Origin: Streptomyces sp. NBC_00341
Lineage (GTDB): Bacteria > Actinomycetota > Actinomycetes > Streptomycetales > Streptomycetaceae
Direction: 5' to 3'
DNA: 64,000 nt
NCBI RefSeq assembly: GCF_041435055.1
Contig: NZ_CP108002.1
Location: forward strand, 4,030,001-4,094,000
Below the pieces are notes generated by a model. It saw nothing but the letters and a program-made list of their open reading frames with translations, was not told where the DNA came from and made no database searches. This document shows, in pieces, positions 35,054 to 44,661 of the stretch (within the stretch, counting starts at the first letter, position 1; each line of letters opens with the position of its first letter). The position numbers and the translations under genes are program-made.

Positions 35054-36289
35054 TCACAGCTCGACGCGCAGCTCCTTCACGCCCCGGATCACGTACCCCG
35101 GATTCCACTCCGGCTCCTCGACCAGCCGCATGTCCGGCGCCTTGCGCAGCAACTCCCCGAAGGAGGCGGCCAGTTCCACCCGGGCCAGCGGAGCGCCCAG
35201 GCAGAAGTGGATGCCCGCGCCGAACGTGATGTGCGGGTTCTCCTGCCGGGAGAGGTCCAGGGTGTCCGGCTCGGGGAAGCGGGCCGGGTCGCGGTTGGCC
35301 GAGCCGAAGAGCAGGGCCACCTCGGAACCGCGCGGAATGACCGTGCCGCCGATCTCGATGTCGTCCAGGACCCAGCGCTCGAACATCTGGAGCGGGGTGT
35401 CGTACCGCATCAGCTCCTCGATCGCGGACGGCAGCAGCCCGTGGTCGGCCCGCAGCGCGGCCAGCTGCCGGGGGTGGCGCAGCAGCGTCCACCAGCCGTT
35501 CACCGTGGTGTTGACGGTCGCCTCGTGCCCCGCGTTCAGCAGCAGCACGCAGGTGGAGACCATCTCCTGCTCGGTCAGCCGCTCGCCCTCGTCGTGGGCG
35601 GCGATGAGCGCGGAGATCAGGTCCGTACCCGGGTCGCCGCGCCGCTGGGCGATCAGTTCGCGCAGGTACGCGGAGAAGTCGACCGAGGCGCGCACGGCGG
35701 CGCGGGCGGTCTCCTCCGACGGGTTCAGCTCGTACATCCCGCAGATCGCCGCGGACCAGGGCCGCAGCGGCGCGCGGTCGGACTCCGGGATGCCGAGCAT
35801 CTCGGCGATCACGGCGACGGGCAGCGGCTCCGCCACCGCCGTGAGCAGATCGCCCCCGCCCTGCGCGACGAAGTCGTCGACGAGCCCGGCGGCCAGCCGC
35901 CGCACGGTCGGCGCGAGCTGCTCGACGGTACGCGGGGTGAACGCCTTGGAGACCAGCCGCCGGATCCGGGTGTGGTCCGGGGGCTCCAGGTCCAGCAGCC
36001 CCTGCCCGTTGAGCGTCTCGAACGGCTCGTGCTCGGCGGGCGGGGCGGTCCGGCCGAACTCCTCGTGGCTGAACCGGTGCAGGTACGTCCGCCCCAGTCG
36101 GCGGTCGCGCAGCAGCGCGGACACATCGGCGTGATGCGGGACGAGCCACTGGTCGGTGGGCTCGAAGTAGTGCGCCCGGCCGGTGGCGCGCAGCTCGGCA
36201 TAGGCGGGATACGGGTCGGCGACGAACGCCGCCGACCACGGATCGAAGGGGGCGGCGGAGCCGGCGGCGGCACGCGGGGGCTGGTTCAT
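35054..36289 (-). CDS. Cytochrome P450
   Basis: 411 residues, soluble bacterial class. Seen: I-helix LLNAGHEATVNTTVN (oxygen-binding A/G-x-x-T replaced by GHEAT), ExxR in IEELMRYDTP, and the haem loop FGAGIHFCLGAPLARVE with the Cys ligand near 352. It needs a ferredoxin partner, none of which is adjacent. It is convergent with the exporter and 50 bp from it, so joint function is possible but not indicated by orientation. The substrate cannot be predicted. Confidence 0.95.
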   Translation of the reverse strand: MNQPPRAAAGSAAPFDPWSAAFVADPYPAYAELRATGRAHYFEPTDQWLVPHHADVSALLRDRRLGRTYLHRFSHEEFGRTAPPAEHEPFETLNGQGLLDLEPPDHTRIRRLVSKAFTPRTVEQLAPTVRRLAAGLVDDFVAQGGGDLLTAVAEPLPVAVIAEMLGIPESDRAPLRPWSAAICGMYELNPSEETARAAVRASVDFSAYLRELIAQRRGDPGTDLISALIAAHDEGERLTEQEMVSTCVLLLNAGHEATVNTTVNGWWTLLRHPRQLAALRADHGLLPSAIEELMRYDTPLQMFERWVLDDIEIGGTVIPRGSEVALLFGSANRDPARFPEPDTLDLSRQENPHITFGAGIHFCLGAPLARVELAASFGELLRKAPDMRLVEEPEWNPGYVIRGVKELRVEL

Positions 36290-36415
36290 GAACCGACGCT
36301 AACCGGCCGTCCGCCACCGGACCAGCCCCATTGCCTCCAAGCCACCTCTCCACGGGCCCCGGGGGCGCGTGCCTCCCGACCGCATCCCCACGGGCGCCGG
36401 GGACGCGTCCGCTCC

Positions 36416-37093
36416 TCAGGACGGCGTGACCAGCCGGGCCTCATAGGCGAAGACGGCCGCCTGGGTGCGGTCGCGCAGGCCCAGCTTGACCAGGATGCGG
36501 CTCACATGGGTCTTGATGGTGGACTCCGCGACCACCAGGTGCGAGGCGATCTCCCCGTTCGACAGGCCCTGGGCGATGAGGACCAGCACCTCCGTCTCGC
36601 GCTCGGTGAGGTCACCGATCCGGGCGAGCGCGGGCGGGCGCGGGGCGGCCGCGAGCTTGGAGAACTCGTTGATCAGCCGCTTGGTGACGGTGGGGGCGAG
36701 CAGCGCCTCGCCGGAGGCCACCACCCGGACGCCCTCCGCGAGCTGCCGGGCCGAGGCGTCCTTGAGGAGGAAGCCGGACGCGCCGGCGCGCAGCGCCTGG
36801 TAGACGTACTCGTCGAGGTCGAAGGTGGTCAGCACCAGCACTTTGGCGTCCCGGTCGGCGGCGACGATCTCGCGGGTCGCCTCGATCCCGTTCAGCTCCG
36901 GCATCCGGATGTCCATCAGCACCACGTCGGGGCGGAGCGCGGCGACCTGCGAGACCGCCTCGCGGCCGTTGACCGCCTCGCCCACGACCTCGATGCCCGG
37001 CATCGCGTTGAGCAGCACGGAGAACCCCTCGCGGACCATCATCTGGTCGTCGACGATCAGAACCCGGATCGCCGGTTCCGGGGTGCTCGTCAT
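36416..37093 (-). CDS. NarL/LuxR-family response regulator
   Basis: 225 residues. Receiver domain 8-125: acidic pocket VLIVDDQ, phospho-acceptor Asp in DVVLMDIRMPELNG, the Thr in VLVLTTFD and Lys in FLLKDA. LuxR HTH 150-215 (LTERETEVLVLIAQGLSNGEIASHLVVAESTIKTHVSRILVKLGLRDR). Start ATG overlaps the histidine kinase stop (ATGA). The HTH predicts DNA binding as a dimer after phosphorylation. Confidence 0.96.
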   Translation of the reverse strand: MTSTPEPAIRVLIVDDQMMVREGFSVLLNAMPGIEVVGEAVNGREAVSQVAALRPDVVLMDIRMPELNGIEATREIVAADRDAKVLVLTTFDLDEYVYQALRAGASGFLLKDASARQLAEGVRVVASGEALLAPTVTKRLINEFSKLAAAPRPPALARIGDLTERETEVLVLIAQGLSNGEIASHLVVAESTIKTHVSRILVKLGLRDRTQAAVFAYEARLVTPS

Positions 37094-38391
37094 GACTGCT
37101 CCACGGGGGCGTCGGAGGGGGTGTGCTGGACGGGGATGAAGGCGGTGACCTCGTAACCGCCGTCCGCGGTCGCCTCCGCGGTCATCTCACCGTTCAGCAT
37201 CCCGACCCGTTCCCGCATCCCGGTGATCCCGTGCCCGGCCCCCGGCGAGGGTTTCACCGGGCCGGTCGGCGGGCCGTTGACCACGCGCAGCCCGAGCCCG
37301 CCCAGCACATAGCCGATCTCGACCCCGGCGGTGGCACCCGGTGCGTGCCGCAGGGTGTTGCTGAGGGCCTCCTGGATGATCCGGTACGCCGACAGCTCGA
37401 CGCCCTGCGGCAGTTCGCGCACCGCACCGGTCACCGTCTTGCTCGTCGTCAGTCCCGCCTCCCCGACATTGGCGAGGAGCCCGTCCAGCTCGGCCAGGGT
37501 GGGCTGGGGCGCGTCCGGCGCCTCGTAGCCCTCGGCCCGTACGACGCCGAGCACCCGGCGCAGTTCGGTGAGCGCCGCGACGGCGTTCTCCCGGATCGTG
37601 ATGAAGGCCTGCTCCAGCTCGGGCGGCGGATTCTCCACCCGGTACGGGGCTGCCTCGGCCTGGATCGCGACGACGGACATGTGGTGGGCGACCACGTCGT
37701 GCAGTTCGCGGGCGATGGTGGTGCGCTCCTCCAGCTGGGTGCGGCGGTCGCGCTCGACGGCGGTGACGGTGCGCTGCACGGTGATGTCGCGCTCGGCCTC
37801 CCGGCGGACGTGCACCAGGCTCACGACGAGCAGGGCGAACGCGGAGGCCACGGCCATGGCTGCGGTGTCCGGCGAGGAGTCCCGCCCCGCGACGTTCTCC
37901 ACGAGCGTGCCGAACAGCAGCGTCAGCCCCCACATCCAGGCGGCGGTGCGCGGCCGGGTCCGGGCCGCGACGACGTTCAGCACGACCAGGTGGGCGAAGA
38001 AGGAGCTCGGCCCCCACGGCCCGCCCCCGCCACCGAGGAGCGAGGTCGCCGGGAGCAGCGCCATCGACAGCCAGAACGCCCCGACCGGCCTGATCAGCGT
38101 CATCGCGACACAGACGGCGGGCAGCAGCCCGGACAGCAGCACACCGGCGTTGCCCGTGCTGGCGAAACCCTGCATGAACGCGATCAGCGCGGCGCCCAGC
38201 ACCATCGCGTGCGGGGTCCACCCGGCACGGGCCCGGAGCCGCGCCGGCAGCCGCCGGGTCAGCGGCCCGTCGGTCCGCATGGGCGGCAGCGGGTGGTAGC
38301 CGAACGCGTCGTGTATCAGGTCCTGCCGCAGGCCGGCCATCGCTCCTGCGGCAGCCCGGAGCTCAGGGTTCGTGGTCTTGGTCTCGGTCAC
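37090..38391 (-). CDS. HisKA_3 sensor histidine kinase
   Basis: 433 residues from the GTG at 38391 (weak ribosome site GGAAAC). About six hydrophobic spans occupy 70-205, with little outside. The phospho-acceptor His is in IARELHDVVAHHMSVVAIQAEAA. The ATPase part has the NTLRHAPGAT N-box and GHGITGMRERV G-box. It is NarL/DesK type. The signal is probably membrane-borne. Together with the response regulator it forms one operon. Confidence 0.93.
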   Translation of the reverse strand: MTETKTTNPELRAAAGAMAGLRQDLIHDAFGYHPLPPMRTDGPLTRRLPARLRARAGWTPHAMVLGAALIAFMQGFASTGNAGVLLSGLLPAVCVAMTLIRPVGAFWLSMALLPATSLLGGGGGPWGPSSFFAHLVVLNVVAARTRPRTAAWMWGLTLLFGTLVENVAGRDSSPDTAAMAVASAFALLVVSLVHVRREAERDITVQRTVTAVERDRRTQLEERTTIARELHDVVAHHMSVVAIQAEAAPYRVENPPPELEQAFITIRENAVAALTELRRVLGVVRAEGYEAPDAPQPTLAELDGLLANVGEAGLTTSKTVTGAVRELPQGVELSAYRIIQEALSNTLRHAPGATAGVEIGYVLGGLGLRVVNGPPTGPVKPSPGAGHGITGMRERVGMLNGEMTAEATADGGYEVTAFIPVQHTPSDAPVEQS

Positions 38392-38514
38392 GTTTCCAAG
38401 GTAGGCGGCGCGCCGGGCGGGGTCGTCAGCACAGATACGGATCCTGGGCCGTCCGTCGCAAGTACTACCCGGGTCCGCCCCGGCCACGTATCGCGCGTCC
38501 CGTTCCCGGTCCCA

Positions 38515-38598
38515 CCGCGGATTTCACCGCGGATTTCACCGCGGGTCCCACCGCGGATTTCACCGCGGGTCCCACCGCGGGTCTCACCGCAGGTTTCA
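38515..38598 (-). repeat. 12-bp tandem repeat starting at the stop codon of the hydrolase gene
   Basis: On the minus strand seven 12-bp units follow each other, consensus TGAAATCCGCGG or TGGGACCCGCGG. The first TGA (38596-38598) is the stop of the alpha/beta hydrolase gene. The unit keeps frame, so four of the seven units repeat an in-frame TGA. Further degenerate copies extend to about 38503. Confidence 0.93.
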
Positions 38599-39471
38599 CC
38601 AGGCGAGCTGGGCGATCTCCTCGGCCACCACCGCGCACGCGTCGGCCGCCGGATCGATCAGCGGGAAGTGCCCGACGCCGGGCAGCAGGGTCAGCATCAC
38701 GGTCTCGCCCTCCTTGGCCGCGGTGTCGACGAACGCCTCCACGACGGCCTGCGGAACCGTGAGGTCCGCGGTGCCCTGCACCACGGCGGTCGCGATGCCG
38801 GTGGGCAGCAGCTGCGCCGGGTCGGCCTGCGCGCTCCGTACGGCGAAGTCCTCGTCGGTGCCCAGGAACTGGCCGATCGCGCCGGAGCACACATCGAGTC
38901 CGACGGCGGAGGCGAAGTCCGCGATCGGTGCGAGCGCCACCACACCCCGCAGCGCGGGCGGTCGCGGCAGCCGCCACGGAGAGCCCTCCGGCAGTACGTG
39001 CCGGGCGGCGGCCCACAGGGCGAGCTGCCCGCCCGCCGAGTGGCCGGTGACCACGATCCGCCGGGCGTCCGCCGCGGGCAGCTCCCGCGCCAGCAGCTCG
39101 GGCAGCGCGTCCATCGCCGCCGCGACGTCGTCGAAGGTCTCCGGCCAGCGACCGGCGACCGGGCCCGAGCCGCGCTGCTGCGGGAGCTCGCTGCCGCGCC
39201 GGTACTCGACGCTGGCGACGGCGAATCCGCGCCGGGCCAGGAAGCCCGCGAACGGGGACATGTGGAGCCGGTCGTACGGGGCCCGCCACGCCCCGCCGTG
39301 CAGGACGACCACGACGGGCGCTCCGGTGCGGCCGTCGTGCGGGGCGTAGAAGTCGATCGTCTGGTCCGGGTGGCTGCCGTAGGCGGCTGAGGCGTCGGGG
39401 GCGACCACTGGGTGCGAGAACGCGGACTCGGTCTCGGCTGCGTCCTGATCACGCGCGGCAGAATCCGACAT
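38596..39471 (-). CDS. Alpha/beta hydrolase, probable kynurenine formamidase
   Basis: 291 residues; ATG at 39471 with GGAG four bases upstream. Oxyanion motif VVVLHGGAWR, nucleophile elbow VTGHSAGGQLALW (Ser), Asp in VQGTADLTVP and the late His in LLPGVGHFPLID complete a catalytic triad. Relatives hydrolyse N-formylkynurenine. In S. coelicolor, as I recall (SCO3644-SCO3646), this hydrolase with kynureninase and tryptophan dioxygenase turns tryptophan to anthranilate, and the same set is here. The SUKH-like gene lies between it and kynU. Confidence 0.85.
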   Translation of the reverse strand: MSDSAARDQDAAETESAFSHPVVAPDASAAYGSHPDQTIDFYAPHDGRTGAPVVVVLHGGAWRAPYDRLHMSPFAGFLARRGFAVASVEYRRGSELPQQRGSGPVAGRWPETFDDVAAAMDALPELLARELPAADARRIVVTGHSAGGQLALWAAARHVLPEGSPWRLPRPPALRGVVALAPIADFASAVGLDVCSGAIGQFLGTDEDFAVRSAQADPAQLLPTGIATAVVQGTADLTVPQAVVEAFVDTAAKEGETVMLTLLPGVGHFPLIDPAADACAVVAEEIAQLAW

Positions 39472-39599
39472 GCTGCTCCAACCGTCCCTGACAATGCCCA
39501 ACTGGGCTGACCTGCGGGGACGGTATCAGTATGAAGGCGTTCCCTGCCCCGGCGGCGGTCGGCCCGGTCTCCCGCCCAGACGACGTGTACGGCCGGCCG

Positions 39600-40232
39600 C
39601 TAGTACACCGGGTCGTACATCCCGCTCACAAGGTCGGCGAAGAAGAAGATCCAGGGGCTTTCCTGATCGCTCTCCAGGGAGAAGACCAGTGGGTCGACGC
39701 CGTCGAACTCGTCCCTCACCCCGTCGGCGAAGCGCGTGAGTTCGGCGTACGGCCGGCCCACGATGACGGGGCCGGTCGGCTCACGCCTCATCAGCAGCTT
39801 GCGCCGGTGCAGGAGTTCCAGCATGTGCCGCAACGAGGAGAGGTCCGTGTGCACCGGACGGAAGTCCCCGTCGAAGAGCGCCATCTCGTCCGGGAAGGCG
39901 TGCACCGTGCCGTCACCGAGGTGCAGGAAGAGGTACCAGCCCTGGACCGAGCCGAAGAGCAGCAGGTCACCGGAGTCCAGCCGGGCGACCTGCGCCTCGC
40001 AACCGAGGTCCACCACGGAGGTCGTCTCGACCTCGCAGTCGTCCGCGGCGATGGCCGGGACCATCCGGAAGGGGCTCTGCGGAAAGCCGGCATCGCACAG
40101 CGCGCGGAGGTCCTCCGGGCGCCGCACCAGATCGGCGAGGGCCTCGCGCGAGGCCCGTACGTAGCCGGAACGGTCGCTCCCGGCCGCCCCGTCGATGCCG
40201 ATGCCGATGTTGAAATCGATGTCGAAGATCAT
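39600..40232 (-). CDS. SUKH-like (SUKH-4) protein
   Basis: 210 residues; ATG at 40232 after GAGGAG. The look is that of the SUKH (Smi1/Knr4) superfamily: SGDLLLFGSVQGWYLFLHLGDGTVHAF, RHMLELLHRRKLL, and the late aromatic FADGVRDEFDGVDPLVFSLESDQ. Such proteins are often immunity proteins against polymorphic toxins. No toxin gene is visible nearby. It sits inside the kynurenine operon between kynU and the formamidase. Family call is moderate, function open. Confidence 0.6.
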   Translation of the reverse strand: MIFDIDFNIGIGIDGAAGSDRSGYVRASREALADLVRRPEDLRALCDAGFPQSPFRMVPAIAADDCEVETTSVVDLGCEAQVARLDSGDLLLFGSVQGWYLFLHLGDGTVHAFPDEMALFDGDFRPVHTDLSSLRHMLELLHRRKLLMRREPTGPVIVGRPYAELTRFADGVRDEFDGVDPLVFSLESDQESPWIFFFADLVSGMYDPVY

Positions 40233-40364
40233 GCGGTGCGACTCCTCGCCGTCGACTGTCGCCGCACCCATTCTGCCCGCCGTCGCCGGCGCCCGGAGCC
40301 CGTCCGGCGACCGGGGCGAGCCGGTCGCCGGACTGACCCGGGAGCCTACGCCACCGGACAGCCG

Positions 40365-41552
40365 CTAACCGGCCAACACGTCCGCGAGCGCCCGCGCCGC
40401 GCGTTCCGCGTCCGCGAATCCCACGTACAGCGGGGTGAATCCGAACCGCAGCACATCCGGGCGGCGCAGATCCCCGACGACTCCGCGTGCGATCAGCGCG
40501 GCCATCACCGGTTCGGCGTCCTCGCACCGCAGCGCGACCTGGCTGCCGCGCTCTGCGTGGGCGGCCGGGGTCACCGAGGTGACGCGTCCTTCGGGGACGT
40601 ACGCCGCGACGCACTCCAGGAAGAAGTCCGTCAGCGCCAGGGACTTGGCCCGTACCGCCTCGACCCCGACCCCGTCCCACACGTCGAGGGACGACTCAAG
40701 GGCCAGCATCGACAGGATGTCGGGGGTCCCGACCCGGCCCCGTACGGCGCCGTCCGCCGCCTCGTAGCCGGGGGTCATCGCGAACGGGTCGGCGTGCGAC
40801 GTCCACCCCGGCAGGGGCGAGTCGAAGGCCGGCTGGTGGCGGGCGGCGACGTACAGGTAGGCGGGCGAACCGGGCCCGCCGTTGAGGTACTTGTACGTGC
40901 AGCCGACGGCCAGGTCCACCCCGTGCCGGTCCAGGTCCACGGGCAGGGCGCCCGCGCTGTGGCACAGGTCCCAGACCGCGACGGCGCCCGCCGCGTGCAC
41001 CGCGGCGGTGAGCGCGGGCAGGTCGTGGAGCCTGCCGGAGCGGTAGTCGACGTGGTTGAGCAGGACGGCCGCGGTACGCGGGCCGAGGGCGTCCGGCACC
41101 TCCGCGGGGGCCACCGGGACGATCCGGTGGCCGGTCATCCGGGCGGCGGACCCGGCGATGTACCCGTCGGTGGGGAAGGTGTTCGCGTCGACCAGGATCT
41201 CGTCGCGGCCCTCCGGCGCCAGCCGGGTCGCGGCGACGACGGCCTTGAAGACGTTGACGCTGGTGGAGTCCCCGACGACGATCTGCCCGGCGGCGGCCCC
41301 GACGATCGGCGCGATCCGGTCACCGATCCGCTCCGGCGCGGTCCACCAGCCGCTCTCGCCCCAGGACCGGATGCGCAGCTCGCCCCACTCGCGGGTGAGG
41401 ACCTCCTGCAGCCGGGCGGGTACGTGGCGGGGCAGCGCGCCCAGCGAGTTGCCGTCCAGGTAGACGGTGTCGTCGAGCGTGAACAGCTCGCGCAGTGGCG
41501 CGAGTTCGTCGGCGGTGTCGAGCGCCCGTGCGCGCTCCTGGAGGTCAGACAT
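40365..41552 (-). CDS. kynU: Kynureninase
   Basis: 395 residues, PLP enzyme that cleaves kynurenine to anthranilate and alanine. Seen: VYLDGNSLGALPR start, FPTDGYIA, DLCHSAGALPVDLD with the PLP Asp, and the Schiff-base Lys in GCTYKYLNGGPGSPAYLYV. The start overlaps the end of the dioxygenase gene by eight bases, so the two are coupled. The C-terminal small domain (RGVVGDLRRPDVLRFGFTPLYVGF) is complete. Confidence 0.95.
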   Translation of the reverse strand: MSDLQERARALDTADELAPLRELFTLDDTVYLDGNSLGALPRHVPARLQEVLTREWGELRIRSWGESGWWTAPERIGDRIAPIVGAAAGQIVVGDSTSVNVFKAVVAATRLAPEGRDEILVDANTFPTDGYIAGSAARMTGHRIVPVAPAEVPDALGPRTAAVLLNHVDYRSGRLHDLPALTAAVHAAGAVAVWDLCHSAGALPVDLDRHGVDLAVGCTYKYLNGGPGSPAYLYVAARHQPAFDSPLPGWTSHADPFAMTPGYEAADGAVRGRVGTPDILSMLALESSLDVWDGVGVEAVRAKSLALTDFFLECVAAYVPEGRVTSVTPAAHAERGSQVALRCEDAEPVMAALIARGVVGDLRRPDVLRFGFTPLYVGFADAERAARALADVLAG

Positions 41553-42393
41553 GGCTGCGGGCCGTCCAGAGCTCGGGGAAGACGTTCTTGGTGGCGCGCT
41601 TCTCCAGCCAGGCCACGCCCGCCGAGCCGCCGGTCCCGGTCTTGGAGCCCATGGCCCGCCGGGTGGCGAGCAGATGGTCGTTGCGCCATCGCCACACCAG
41701 CTCGCCCACATCGGTGAGCACCTCGCCGAGGCGGACCAGTGCGTCGTTCTGGTCGGGGTTGGCGTAGATCTCCGTCCAGACGGCCTCGACCTCGGGCGAC
41801 GGCTCGTACTTCTTGGTCAGGTCCCGGCCGAGCACGGTCTCCGGGATCGCGTACCCGCGCCGGGCGAGCAGGGCGAGGGCCTCGTCGTACAGGCCCGGCT
41901 CCGCGAGCGCCTTCTCCAGCTCCGCGTGGACGCGGGGCGCGCCCCGGTGCGGTACCAGCATGGACGCGGACTTGTCGCCGAGCAGGAACTCCATCCGCCG
42001 GTACATCGCGGACTGGAAACCGGAACCCTCGCCGAGCGAGGACCGGTAGGAGTTGAACTGGGCGGGGGTGAGCTGGGCGAGCGGCGTCCAGGAGGCGTTG
42101 AGGGCCTCCAGTTGGCGCAGGGACCGCTTCAGCGCGTCCTGCGCGACGTCCAGGCGGTCCTCGCGCAGGGCGTGCGCGGCGGTCTCCCACTCATGGACGA
42201 TGACGGTGAACCACAGCTCCATGACCTGGGTGGTGACCAGGAAGACCATCTCGCCGGGATCGTCCGAGCGGAGGTGCTGGAGGTGGGTCAGGACATCCGC
42301 CTGGACATAGTCCTCGTACGGAGTCGTGCCCGCGAAGTCGAGGTGCGGGGTCGCCGCACCGGTGGCTTCGGGGTCGGGGGGAATCGTCGACAT
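41545..42393 (-). CDS. Tryptophan 2,3-dioxygenase
   Basis: 282 residues; ATG at 42393 with GAGGAG seven bases upstream. Haem enzyme opening the indole ring to N-formylkynurenine. Seen: LDFAGTTPYEDYVQADVL, VTTQVMELWFTVIVHEW, and the C-terminal DVGELVWRWRNDHLLATRRAMGSKTGTGGSAGVAWLEK with the substrate loop and haem-ligand His. First gene of the operon, downstream of a terminator. Anthranilate from this route can feed secondary metabolites. Confidence 0.95.
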   Translation of the reverse strand: MSTIPPDPEATGAATPHLDFAGTTPYEDYVQADVLTHLQHLRSDDPGEMVFLVTTQVMELWFTVIVHEWETAAHALREDRLDVAQDALKRSLRQLEALNASWTPLAQLTPAQFNSYRSSLGEGSGFQSAMYRRMEFLLGDKSASMLVPHRGAPRVHAELEKALAEPGLYDEALALLARRGYAIPETVLGRDLTKKYEPSPEVEAVWTEIYANPDQNDALVRLGEVLTDVGELVWRWRNDHLLATRRAMGSKTGTGGSAGVAWLEKRATKNVFPELWTARSHV

Positions 42394-42495
42394 CGCTGTC
42401 TCCTCGACACGAGCTTCCGGGTAGCGGTCCGCCCCTTCCATGAGGAAGTGGAGCTCCGGTCCCCTGTTCGCATCCTAAACGGCGGCCCCGGGGAG

Positions 42496-42539
42496 CGCGC
42501 AGGCCCCGCAGACGGGGATACGTCTGCGGGGCCTGCGCG
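42496..42539 (-). terminator. Terminator after the DUF3151 gene
   Basis: Perfect 19-bp arms with a six-base loop, 20 bases beyond the DUF3151 stop at 42560. It separates that gene from the kynurenine operon promoter. Confidence 0.92.
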
Positions 42540-42559
42540 GCGCGTGGGGCAGGTGCTGT

Positions 42560-42973
42560 CTAGCCGAGGGTCTCGGCGGCGGTCGGGGAGGAGTCCCGGA
42601 GGAACGACGAGCAGCGCTCGTACTCCTCCTTCTCACCGATCGCCTGCGCGGCGCGCGCCAGGGCGTGCAGGGCGCGCAGGAATCCGCGGTTCGGCTCGTG
42701 CTCGAACGGTACGGGGCCGTGGCCCTTCCAGCCGGCCCGGCGCAGTGCGTCCAGGCCGCGGTGGTAGCCGGTACGGGCGTACGCGTACGACTCGATGACC
42801 CGGCCGCCCTCGAACGCCTCGTCGGCGAGCTGGGCCCAGGCCAAGGAGGAGGTCGGGTACTTCGCGGCGACCTCGGCGGGAGCGACGTCCGCGGCGAGCA
42901 GTTCGCGCGGTCCCGGTTCGTCGGGCAGGTGGGTCGGGGCGGGGCCCCCGAGCAGGTTCTCGTGGATCGACAT
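42560..42973 (-). CDS. DUF3151 protein
   Basis: 137 residues. Actinobacterial family of unknown function. Family features: NLLGGPAPTHLP, AAKYPTSSLAWAQLADEAFEGGRVIESYAYARTGYHRGLDALRRAGWKGHGPVPFEHEPNRGFLRALHALARAA (one TPR-like helical domain). Cytoplasmic. It is commonly found next to fba in this group, as here, with an MFS gene between. Confidence 0.9.
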   Translation of the reverse strand: MSIHENLLGGPAPTHLPDEPGPRELLAADVAPAEVAAKYPTSSLAWAQLADEAFEGGRVIESYAYARTGYHRGLDALRRAGWKGHGPVPFEHEPNRGFLRALHALARAAQAIGEKEEYERCSSFLRDSSPTAAETLG

Positions 42974-43049
42974 GGTCCAAGTGTGCCTGGCACCGGCGCC
43001 GCCGGTGCACAAACAGCGGGCACCGGGGCGCACGGCGGCCGGCAGCCGC

Positions 43050-44573
43050 TCAGATGTCGTCCGCCCTGCGGGCCGTTTCGGGGGCCGGTTCCAGCGGCGG
43101 GGCGGTGACGCCGCAGTTCACCGTGCACTCGGGGCGTGCGGTCTCCTGTACGGCCGCGTGGGGCGTGCGGACGGTCGCCCAGGCGATCGCGGCGCCCACC
43201 ACCAGCAGCCCGGCGCACATCGGCATCGCTCGCCGGAAGGTCGCGGCGAACTCCCCGGCGTCCCGGTAGGCCTCCGGCCCCATCCCGGCGAGCAGCGGCA
43301 GCGCGGCCACCGCGATCAGCCCGGCGGCACGGGCCGCGGCGTTGTTGATCCCGCTGGCGAGACCGGCCCGGCCGGTGTCCACGGAGGCCAGGACGGTCGC
43401 GGTGAGCGGGGCCACCACGGTGACCAGTCCGACGCCGAGCACGGCGACGGCCGGCAGGACGTCGGTGAAGTACCCGGAGACGGTGTTGGAGCCCGGCCCC
43501 ACGCGCAGCATCAGCAGCATGCCGGCGGCGGCGATCAGCGGGCCCGCGGTGAGCGGGATGCGGGGGCCGATGCGCTGGCCCAGCTCGCCCGACCTGGCGG
43601 AGAACAGCAGCATCAGGACGGTCGTCGGCAGCAGCGCGGTGCCCGCGCCGAGCGCCGAGTACCCGGCGACGACCTGGAGCTGGATCGCGGAGAGGAAGAA
43701 GTAGCCGCCGAGCGCCGCGTACACGCAGAGGGTGACGATGTTGACGGTGGTGAACTGCCGGGACGCGAACACCGACGGCGGCAGCATGGGGTGCGCCCGC
43801 CGCCGCTCGACCTGGACGAACACGACGCCGAGCAGCACCCCGCCCACCGCGGACCCGATCACGGCCGGCGAGGCGCCCGCCCCCGGCGCCTCGATCAGCG
43901 CGTACGTCACCAGCGCGAGGGAGAGCGCGCCGAGCGCCGCCCCGAGGACGTCGAAGCGCCCACGGGCGTACGGATCGCGGGACTCCGGTACGTGGCGCAG
44001 CGCGATGGGCACGCAGACGGTGGCGAGCGGCAGGTTGAGCAGGAACACCCACCGCCAGCCGGGCCCGTCGACGAGCCAGCCGCCCACGAACGGCCCGACA
44101 GCGGCCCCGACCCCGCCGAACCCGGACCACAGCCCGACCGCGCGGGCCCGGTCGTCCGGGTGGAAGCTCGCCTGGATCAGGGCCAGCGAGCCGGGGGTGA
44201 GGAGCGCCCCGCCGACGCCCTGGAGGGCACGGGCGGCGATGAGCACGACGGCGTTGGGCGCGATTCCGCAGAGCAGCGAGGCCAGCGCGAACCACACGAC
44301 CCCGATGACGAAGACCCGCCGCCGCCCGTACCGGTCCCCGAGCGCCCCGCCGAGCAGGATCAGCCCGGCGAGCGTCAGCATGTACGCGTTGACGGTCCAC
44401 TGGAGTGCGGCCAGGTCGGTGCCGAGGTCCTCACCGATCCGGGGCAGGGCGACGTTGATGACGGTGGAGTCCAGCATGGCCATGCTGGACCCGAGCACGG
44501 TCGTGAGAACAACCCACCGCCCGACAGACGAAGTGACACGGATGCCACCGGGATCAGCAGCTCTCTCGACCAT
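43050..44573 (-). CDS. MFS drug exporter, DHA2 type
   Basis: About 507 residues, 14 spans. Motif A GGALGDRYGRRRVF after span 2, motif C region GPFVGGWLVDG, and D1-like LDSTVINVALPRIGEDLG in span 1. The start at 44573 is the best choice, but the ribosome site is weak; a GTG 36 bp further in is possible. The C-terminal 40 residues are polar with two Cys. It sits between DUF3151 and patB. The substrate is unknown. Confidence 0.88.
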   Translation of the reverse strand: MVERAADPGGIRVTSSVGRWVVLTTVLGSSMAMLDSTVINVALPRIGEDLGTDLAALQWTVNAYMLTLAGLILLGGALGDRYGRRRVFVIGVVWFALASLLCGIAPNAVVLIAARALQGVGGALLTPGSLALIQASFHPDDRARAVGLWSGFGGVGAAVGPFVGGWLVDGPGWRWVFLLNLPLATVCVPIALRHVPESRDPYARGRFDVLGAALGALSLALVTYALIEAPGAGASPAVIGSAVGGVLLGVVFVQVERRRAHPMLPPSVFASRQFTTVNIVTLCVYAALGGYFFLSAIQLQVVAGYSALGAGTALLPTTVLMLLFSARSGELGQRIGPRIPLTAGPLIAAAGMLLMLRVGPGSNTVSGYFTDVLPAVAVLGVGLVTVVAPLTATVLASVDTGRAGLASGINNAAARAAGLIAVAALPLLAGMGPEAYRDAGEFAATFRRAMPMCAGLLVVGAAIAWATVRTPHAAVQETARPECTVNCGVTAPPLEPAPETARRADDI

Positions 44574-44661
44574 GGCCCCAGCATCGACGCCACAGGGCCG
44601 AAGAGCCACCCGGAAGATCCTGCCAATGCCCGGCACATGCAAGCGGCGGCCGGGCAAAACC

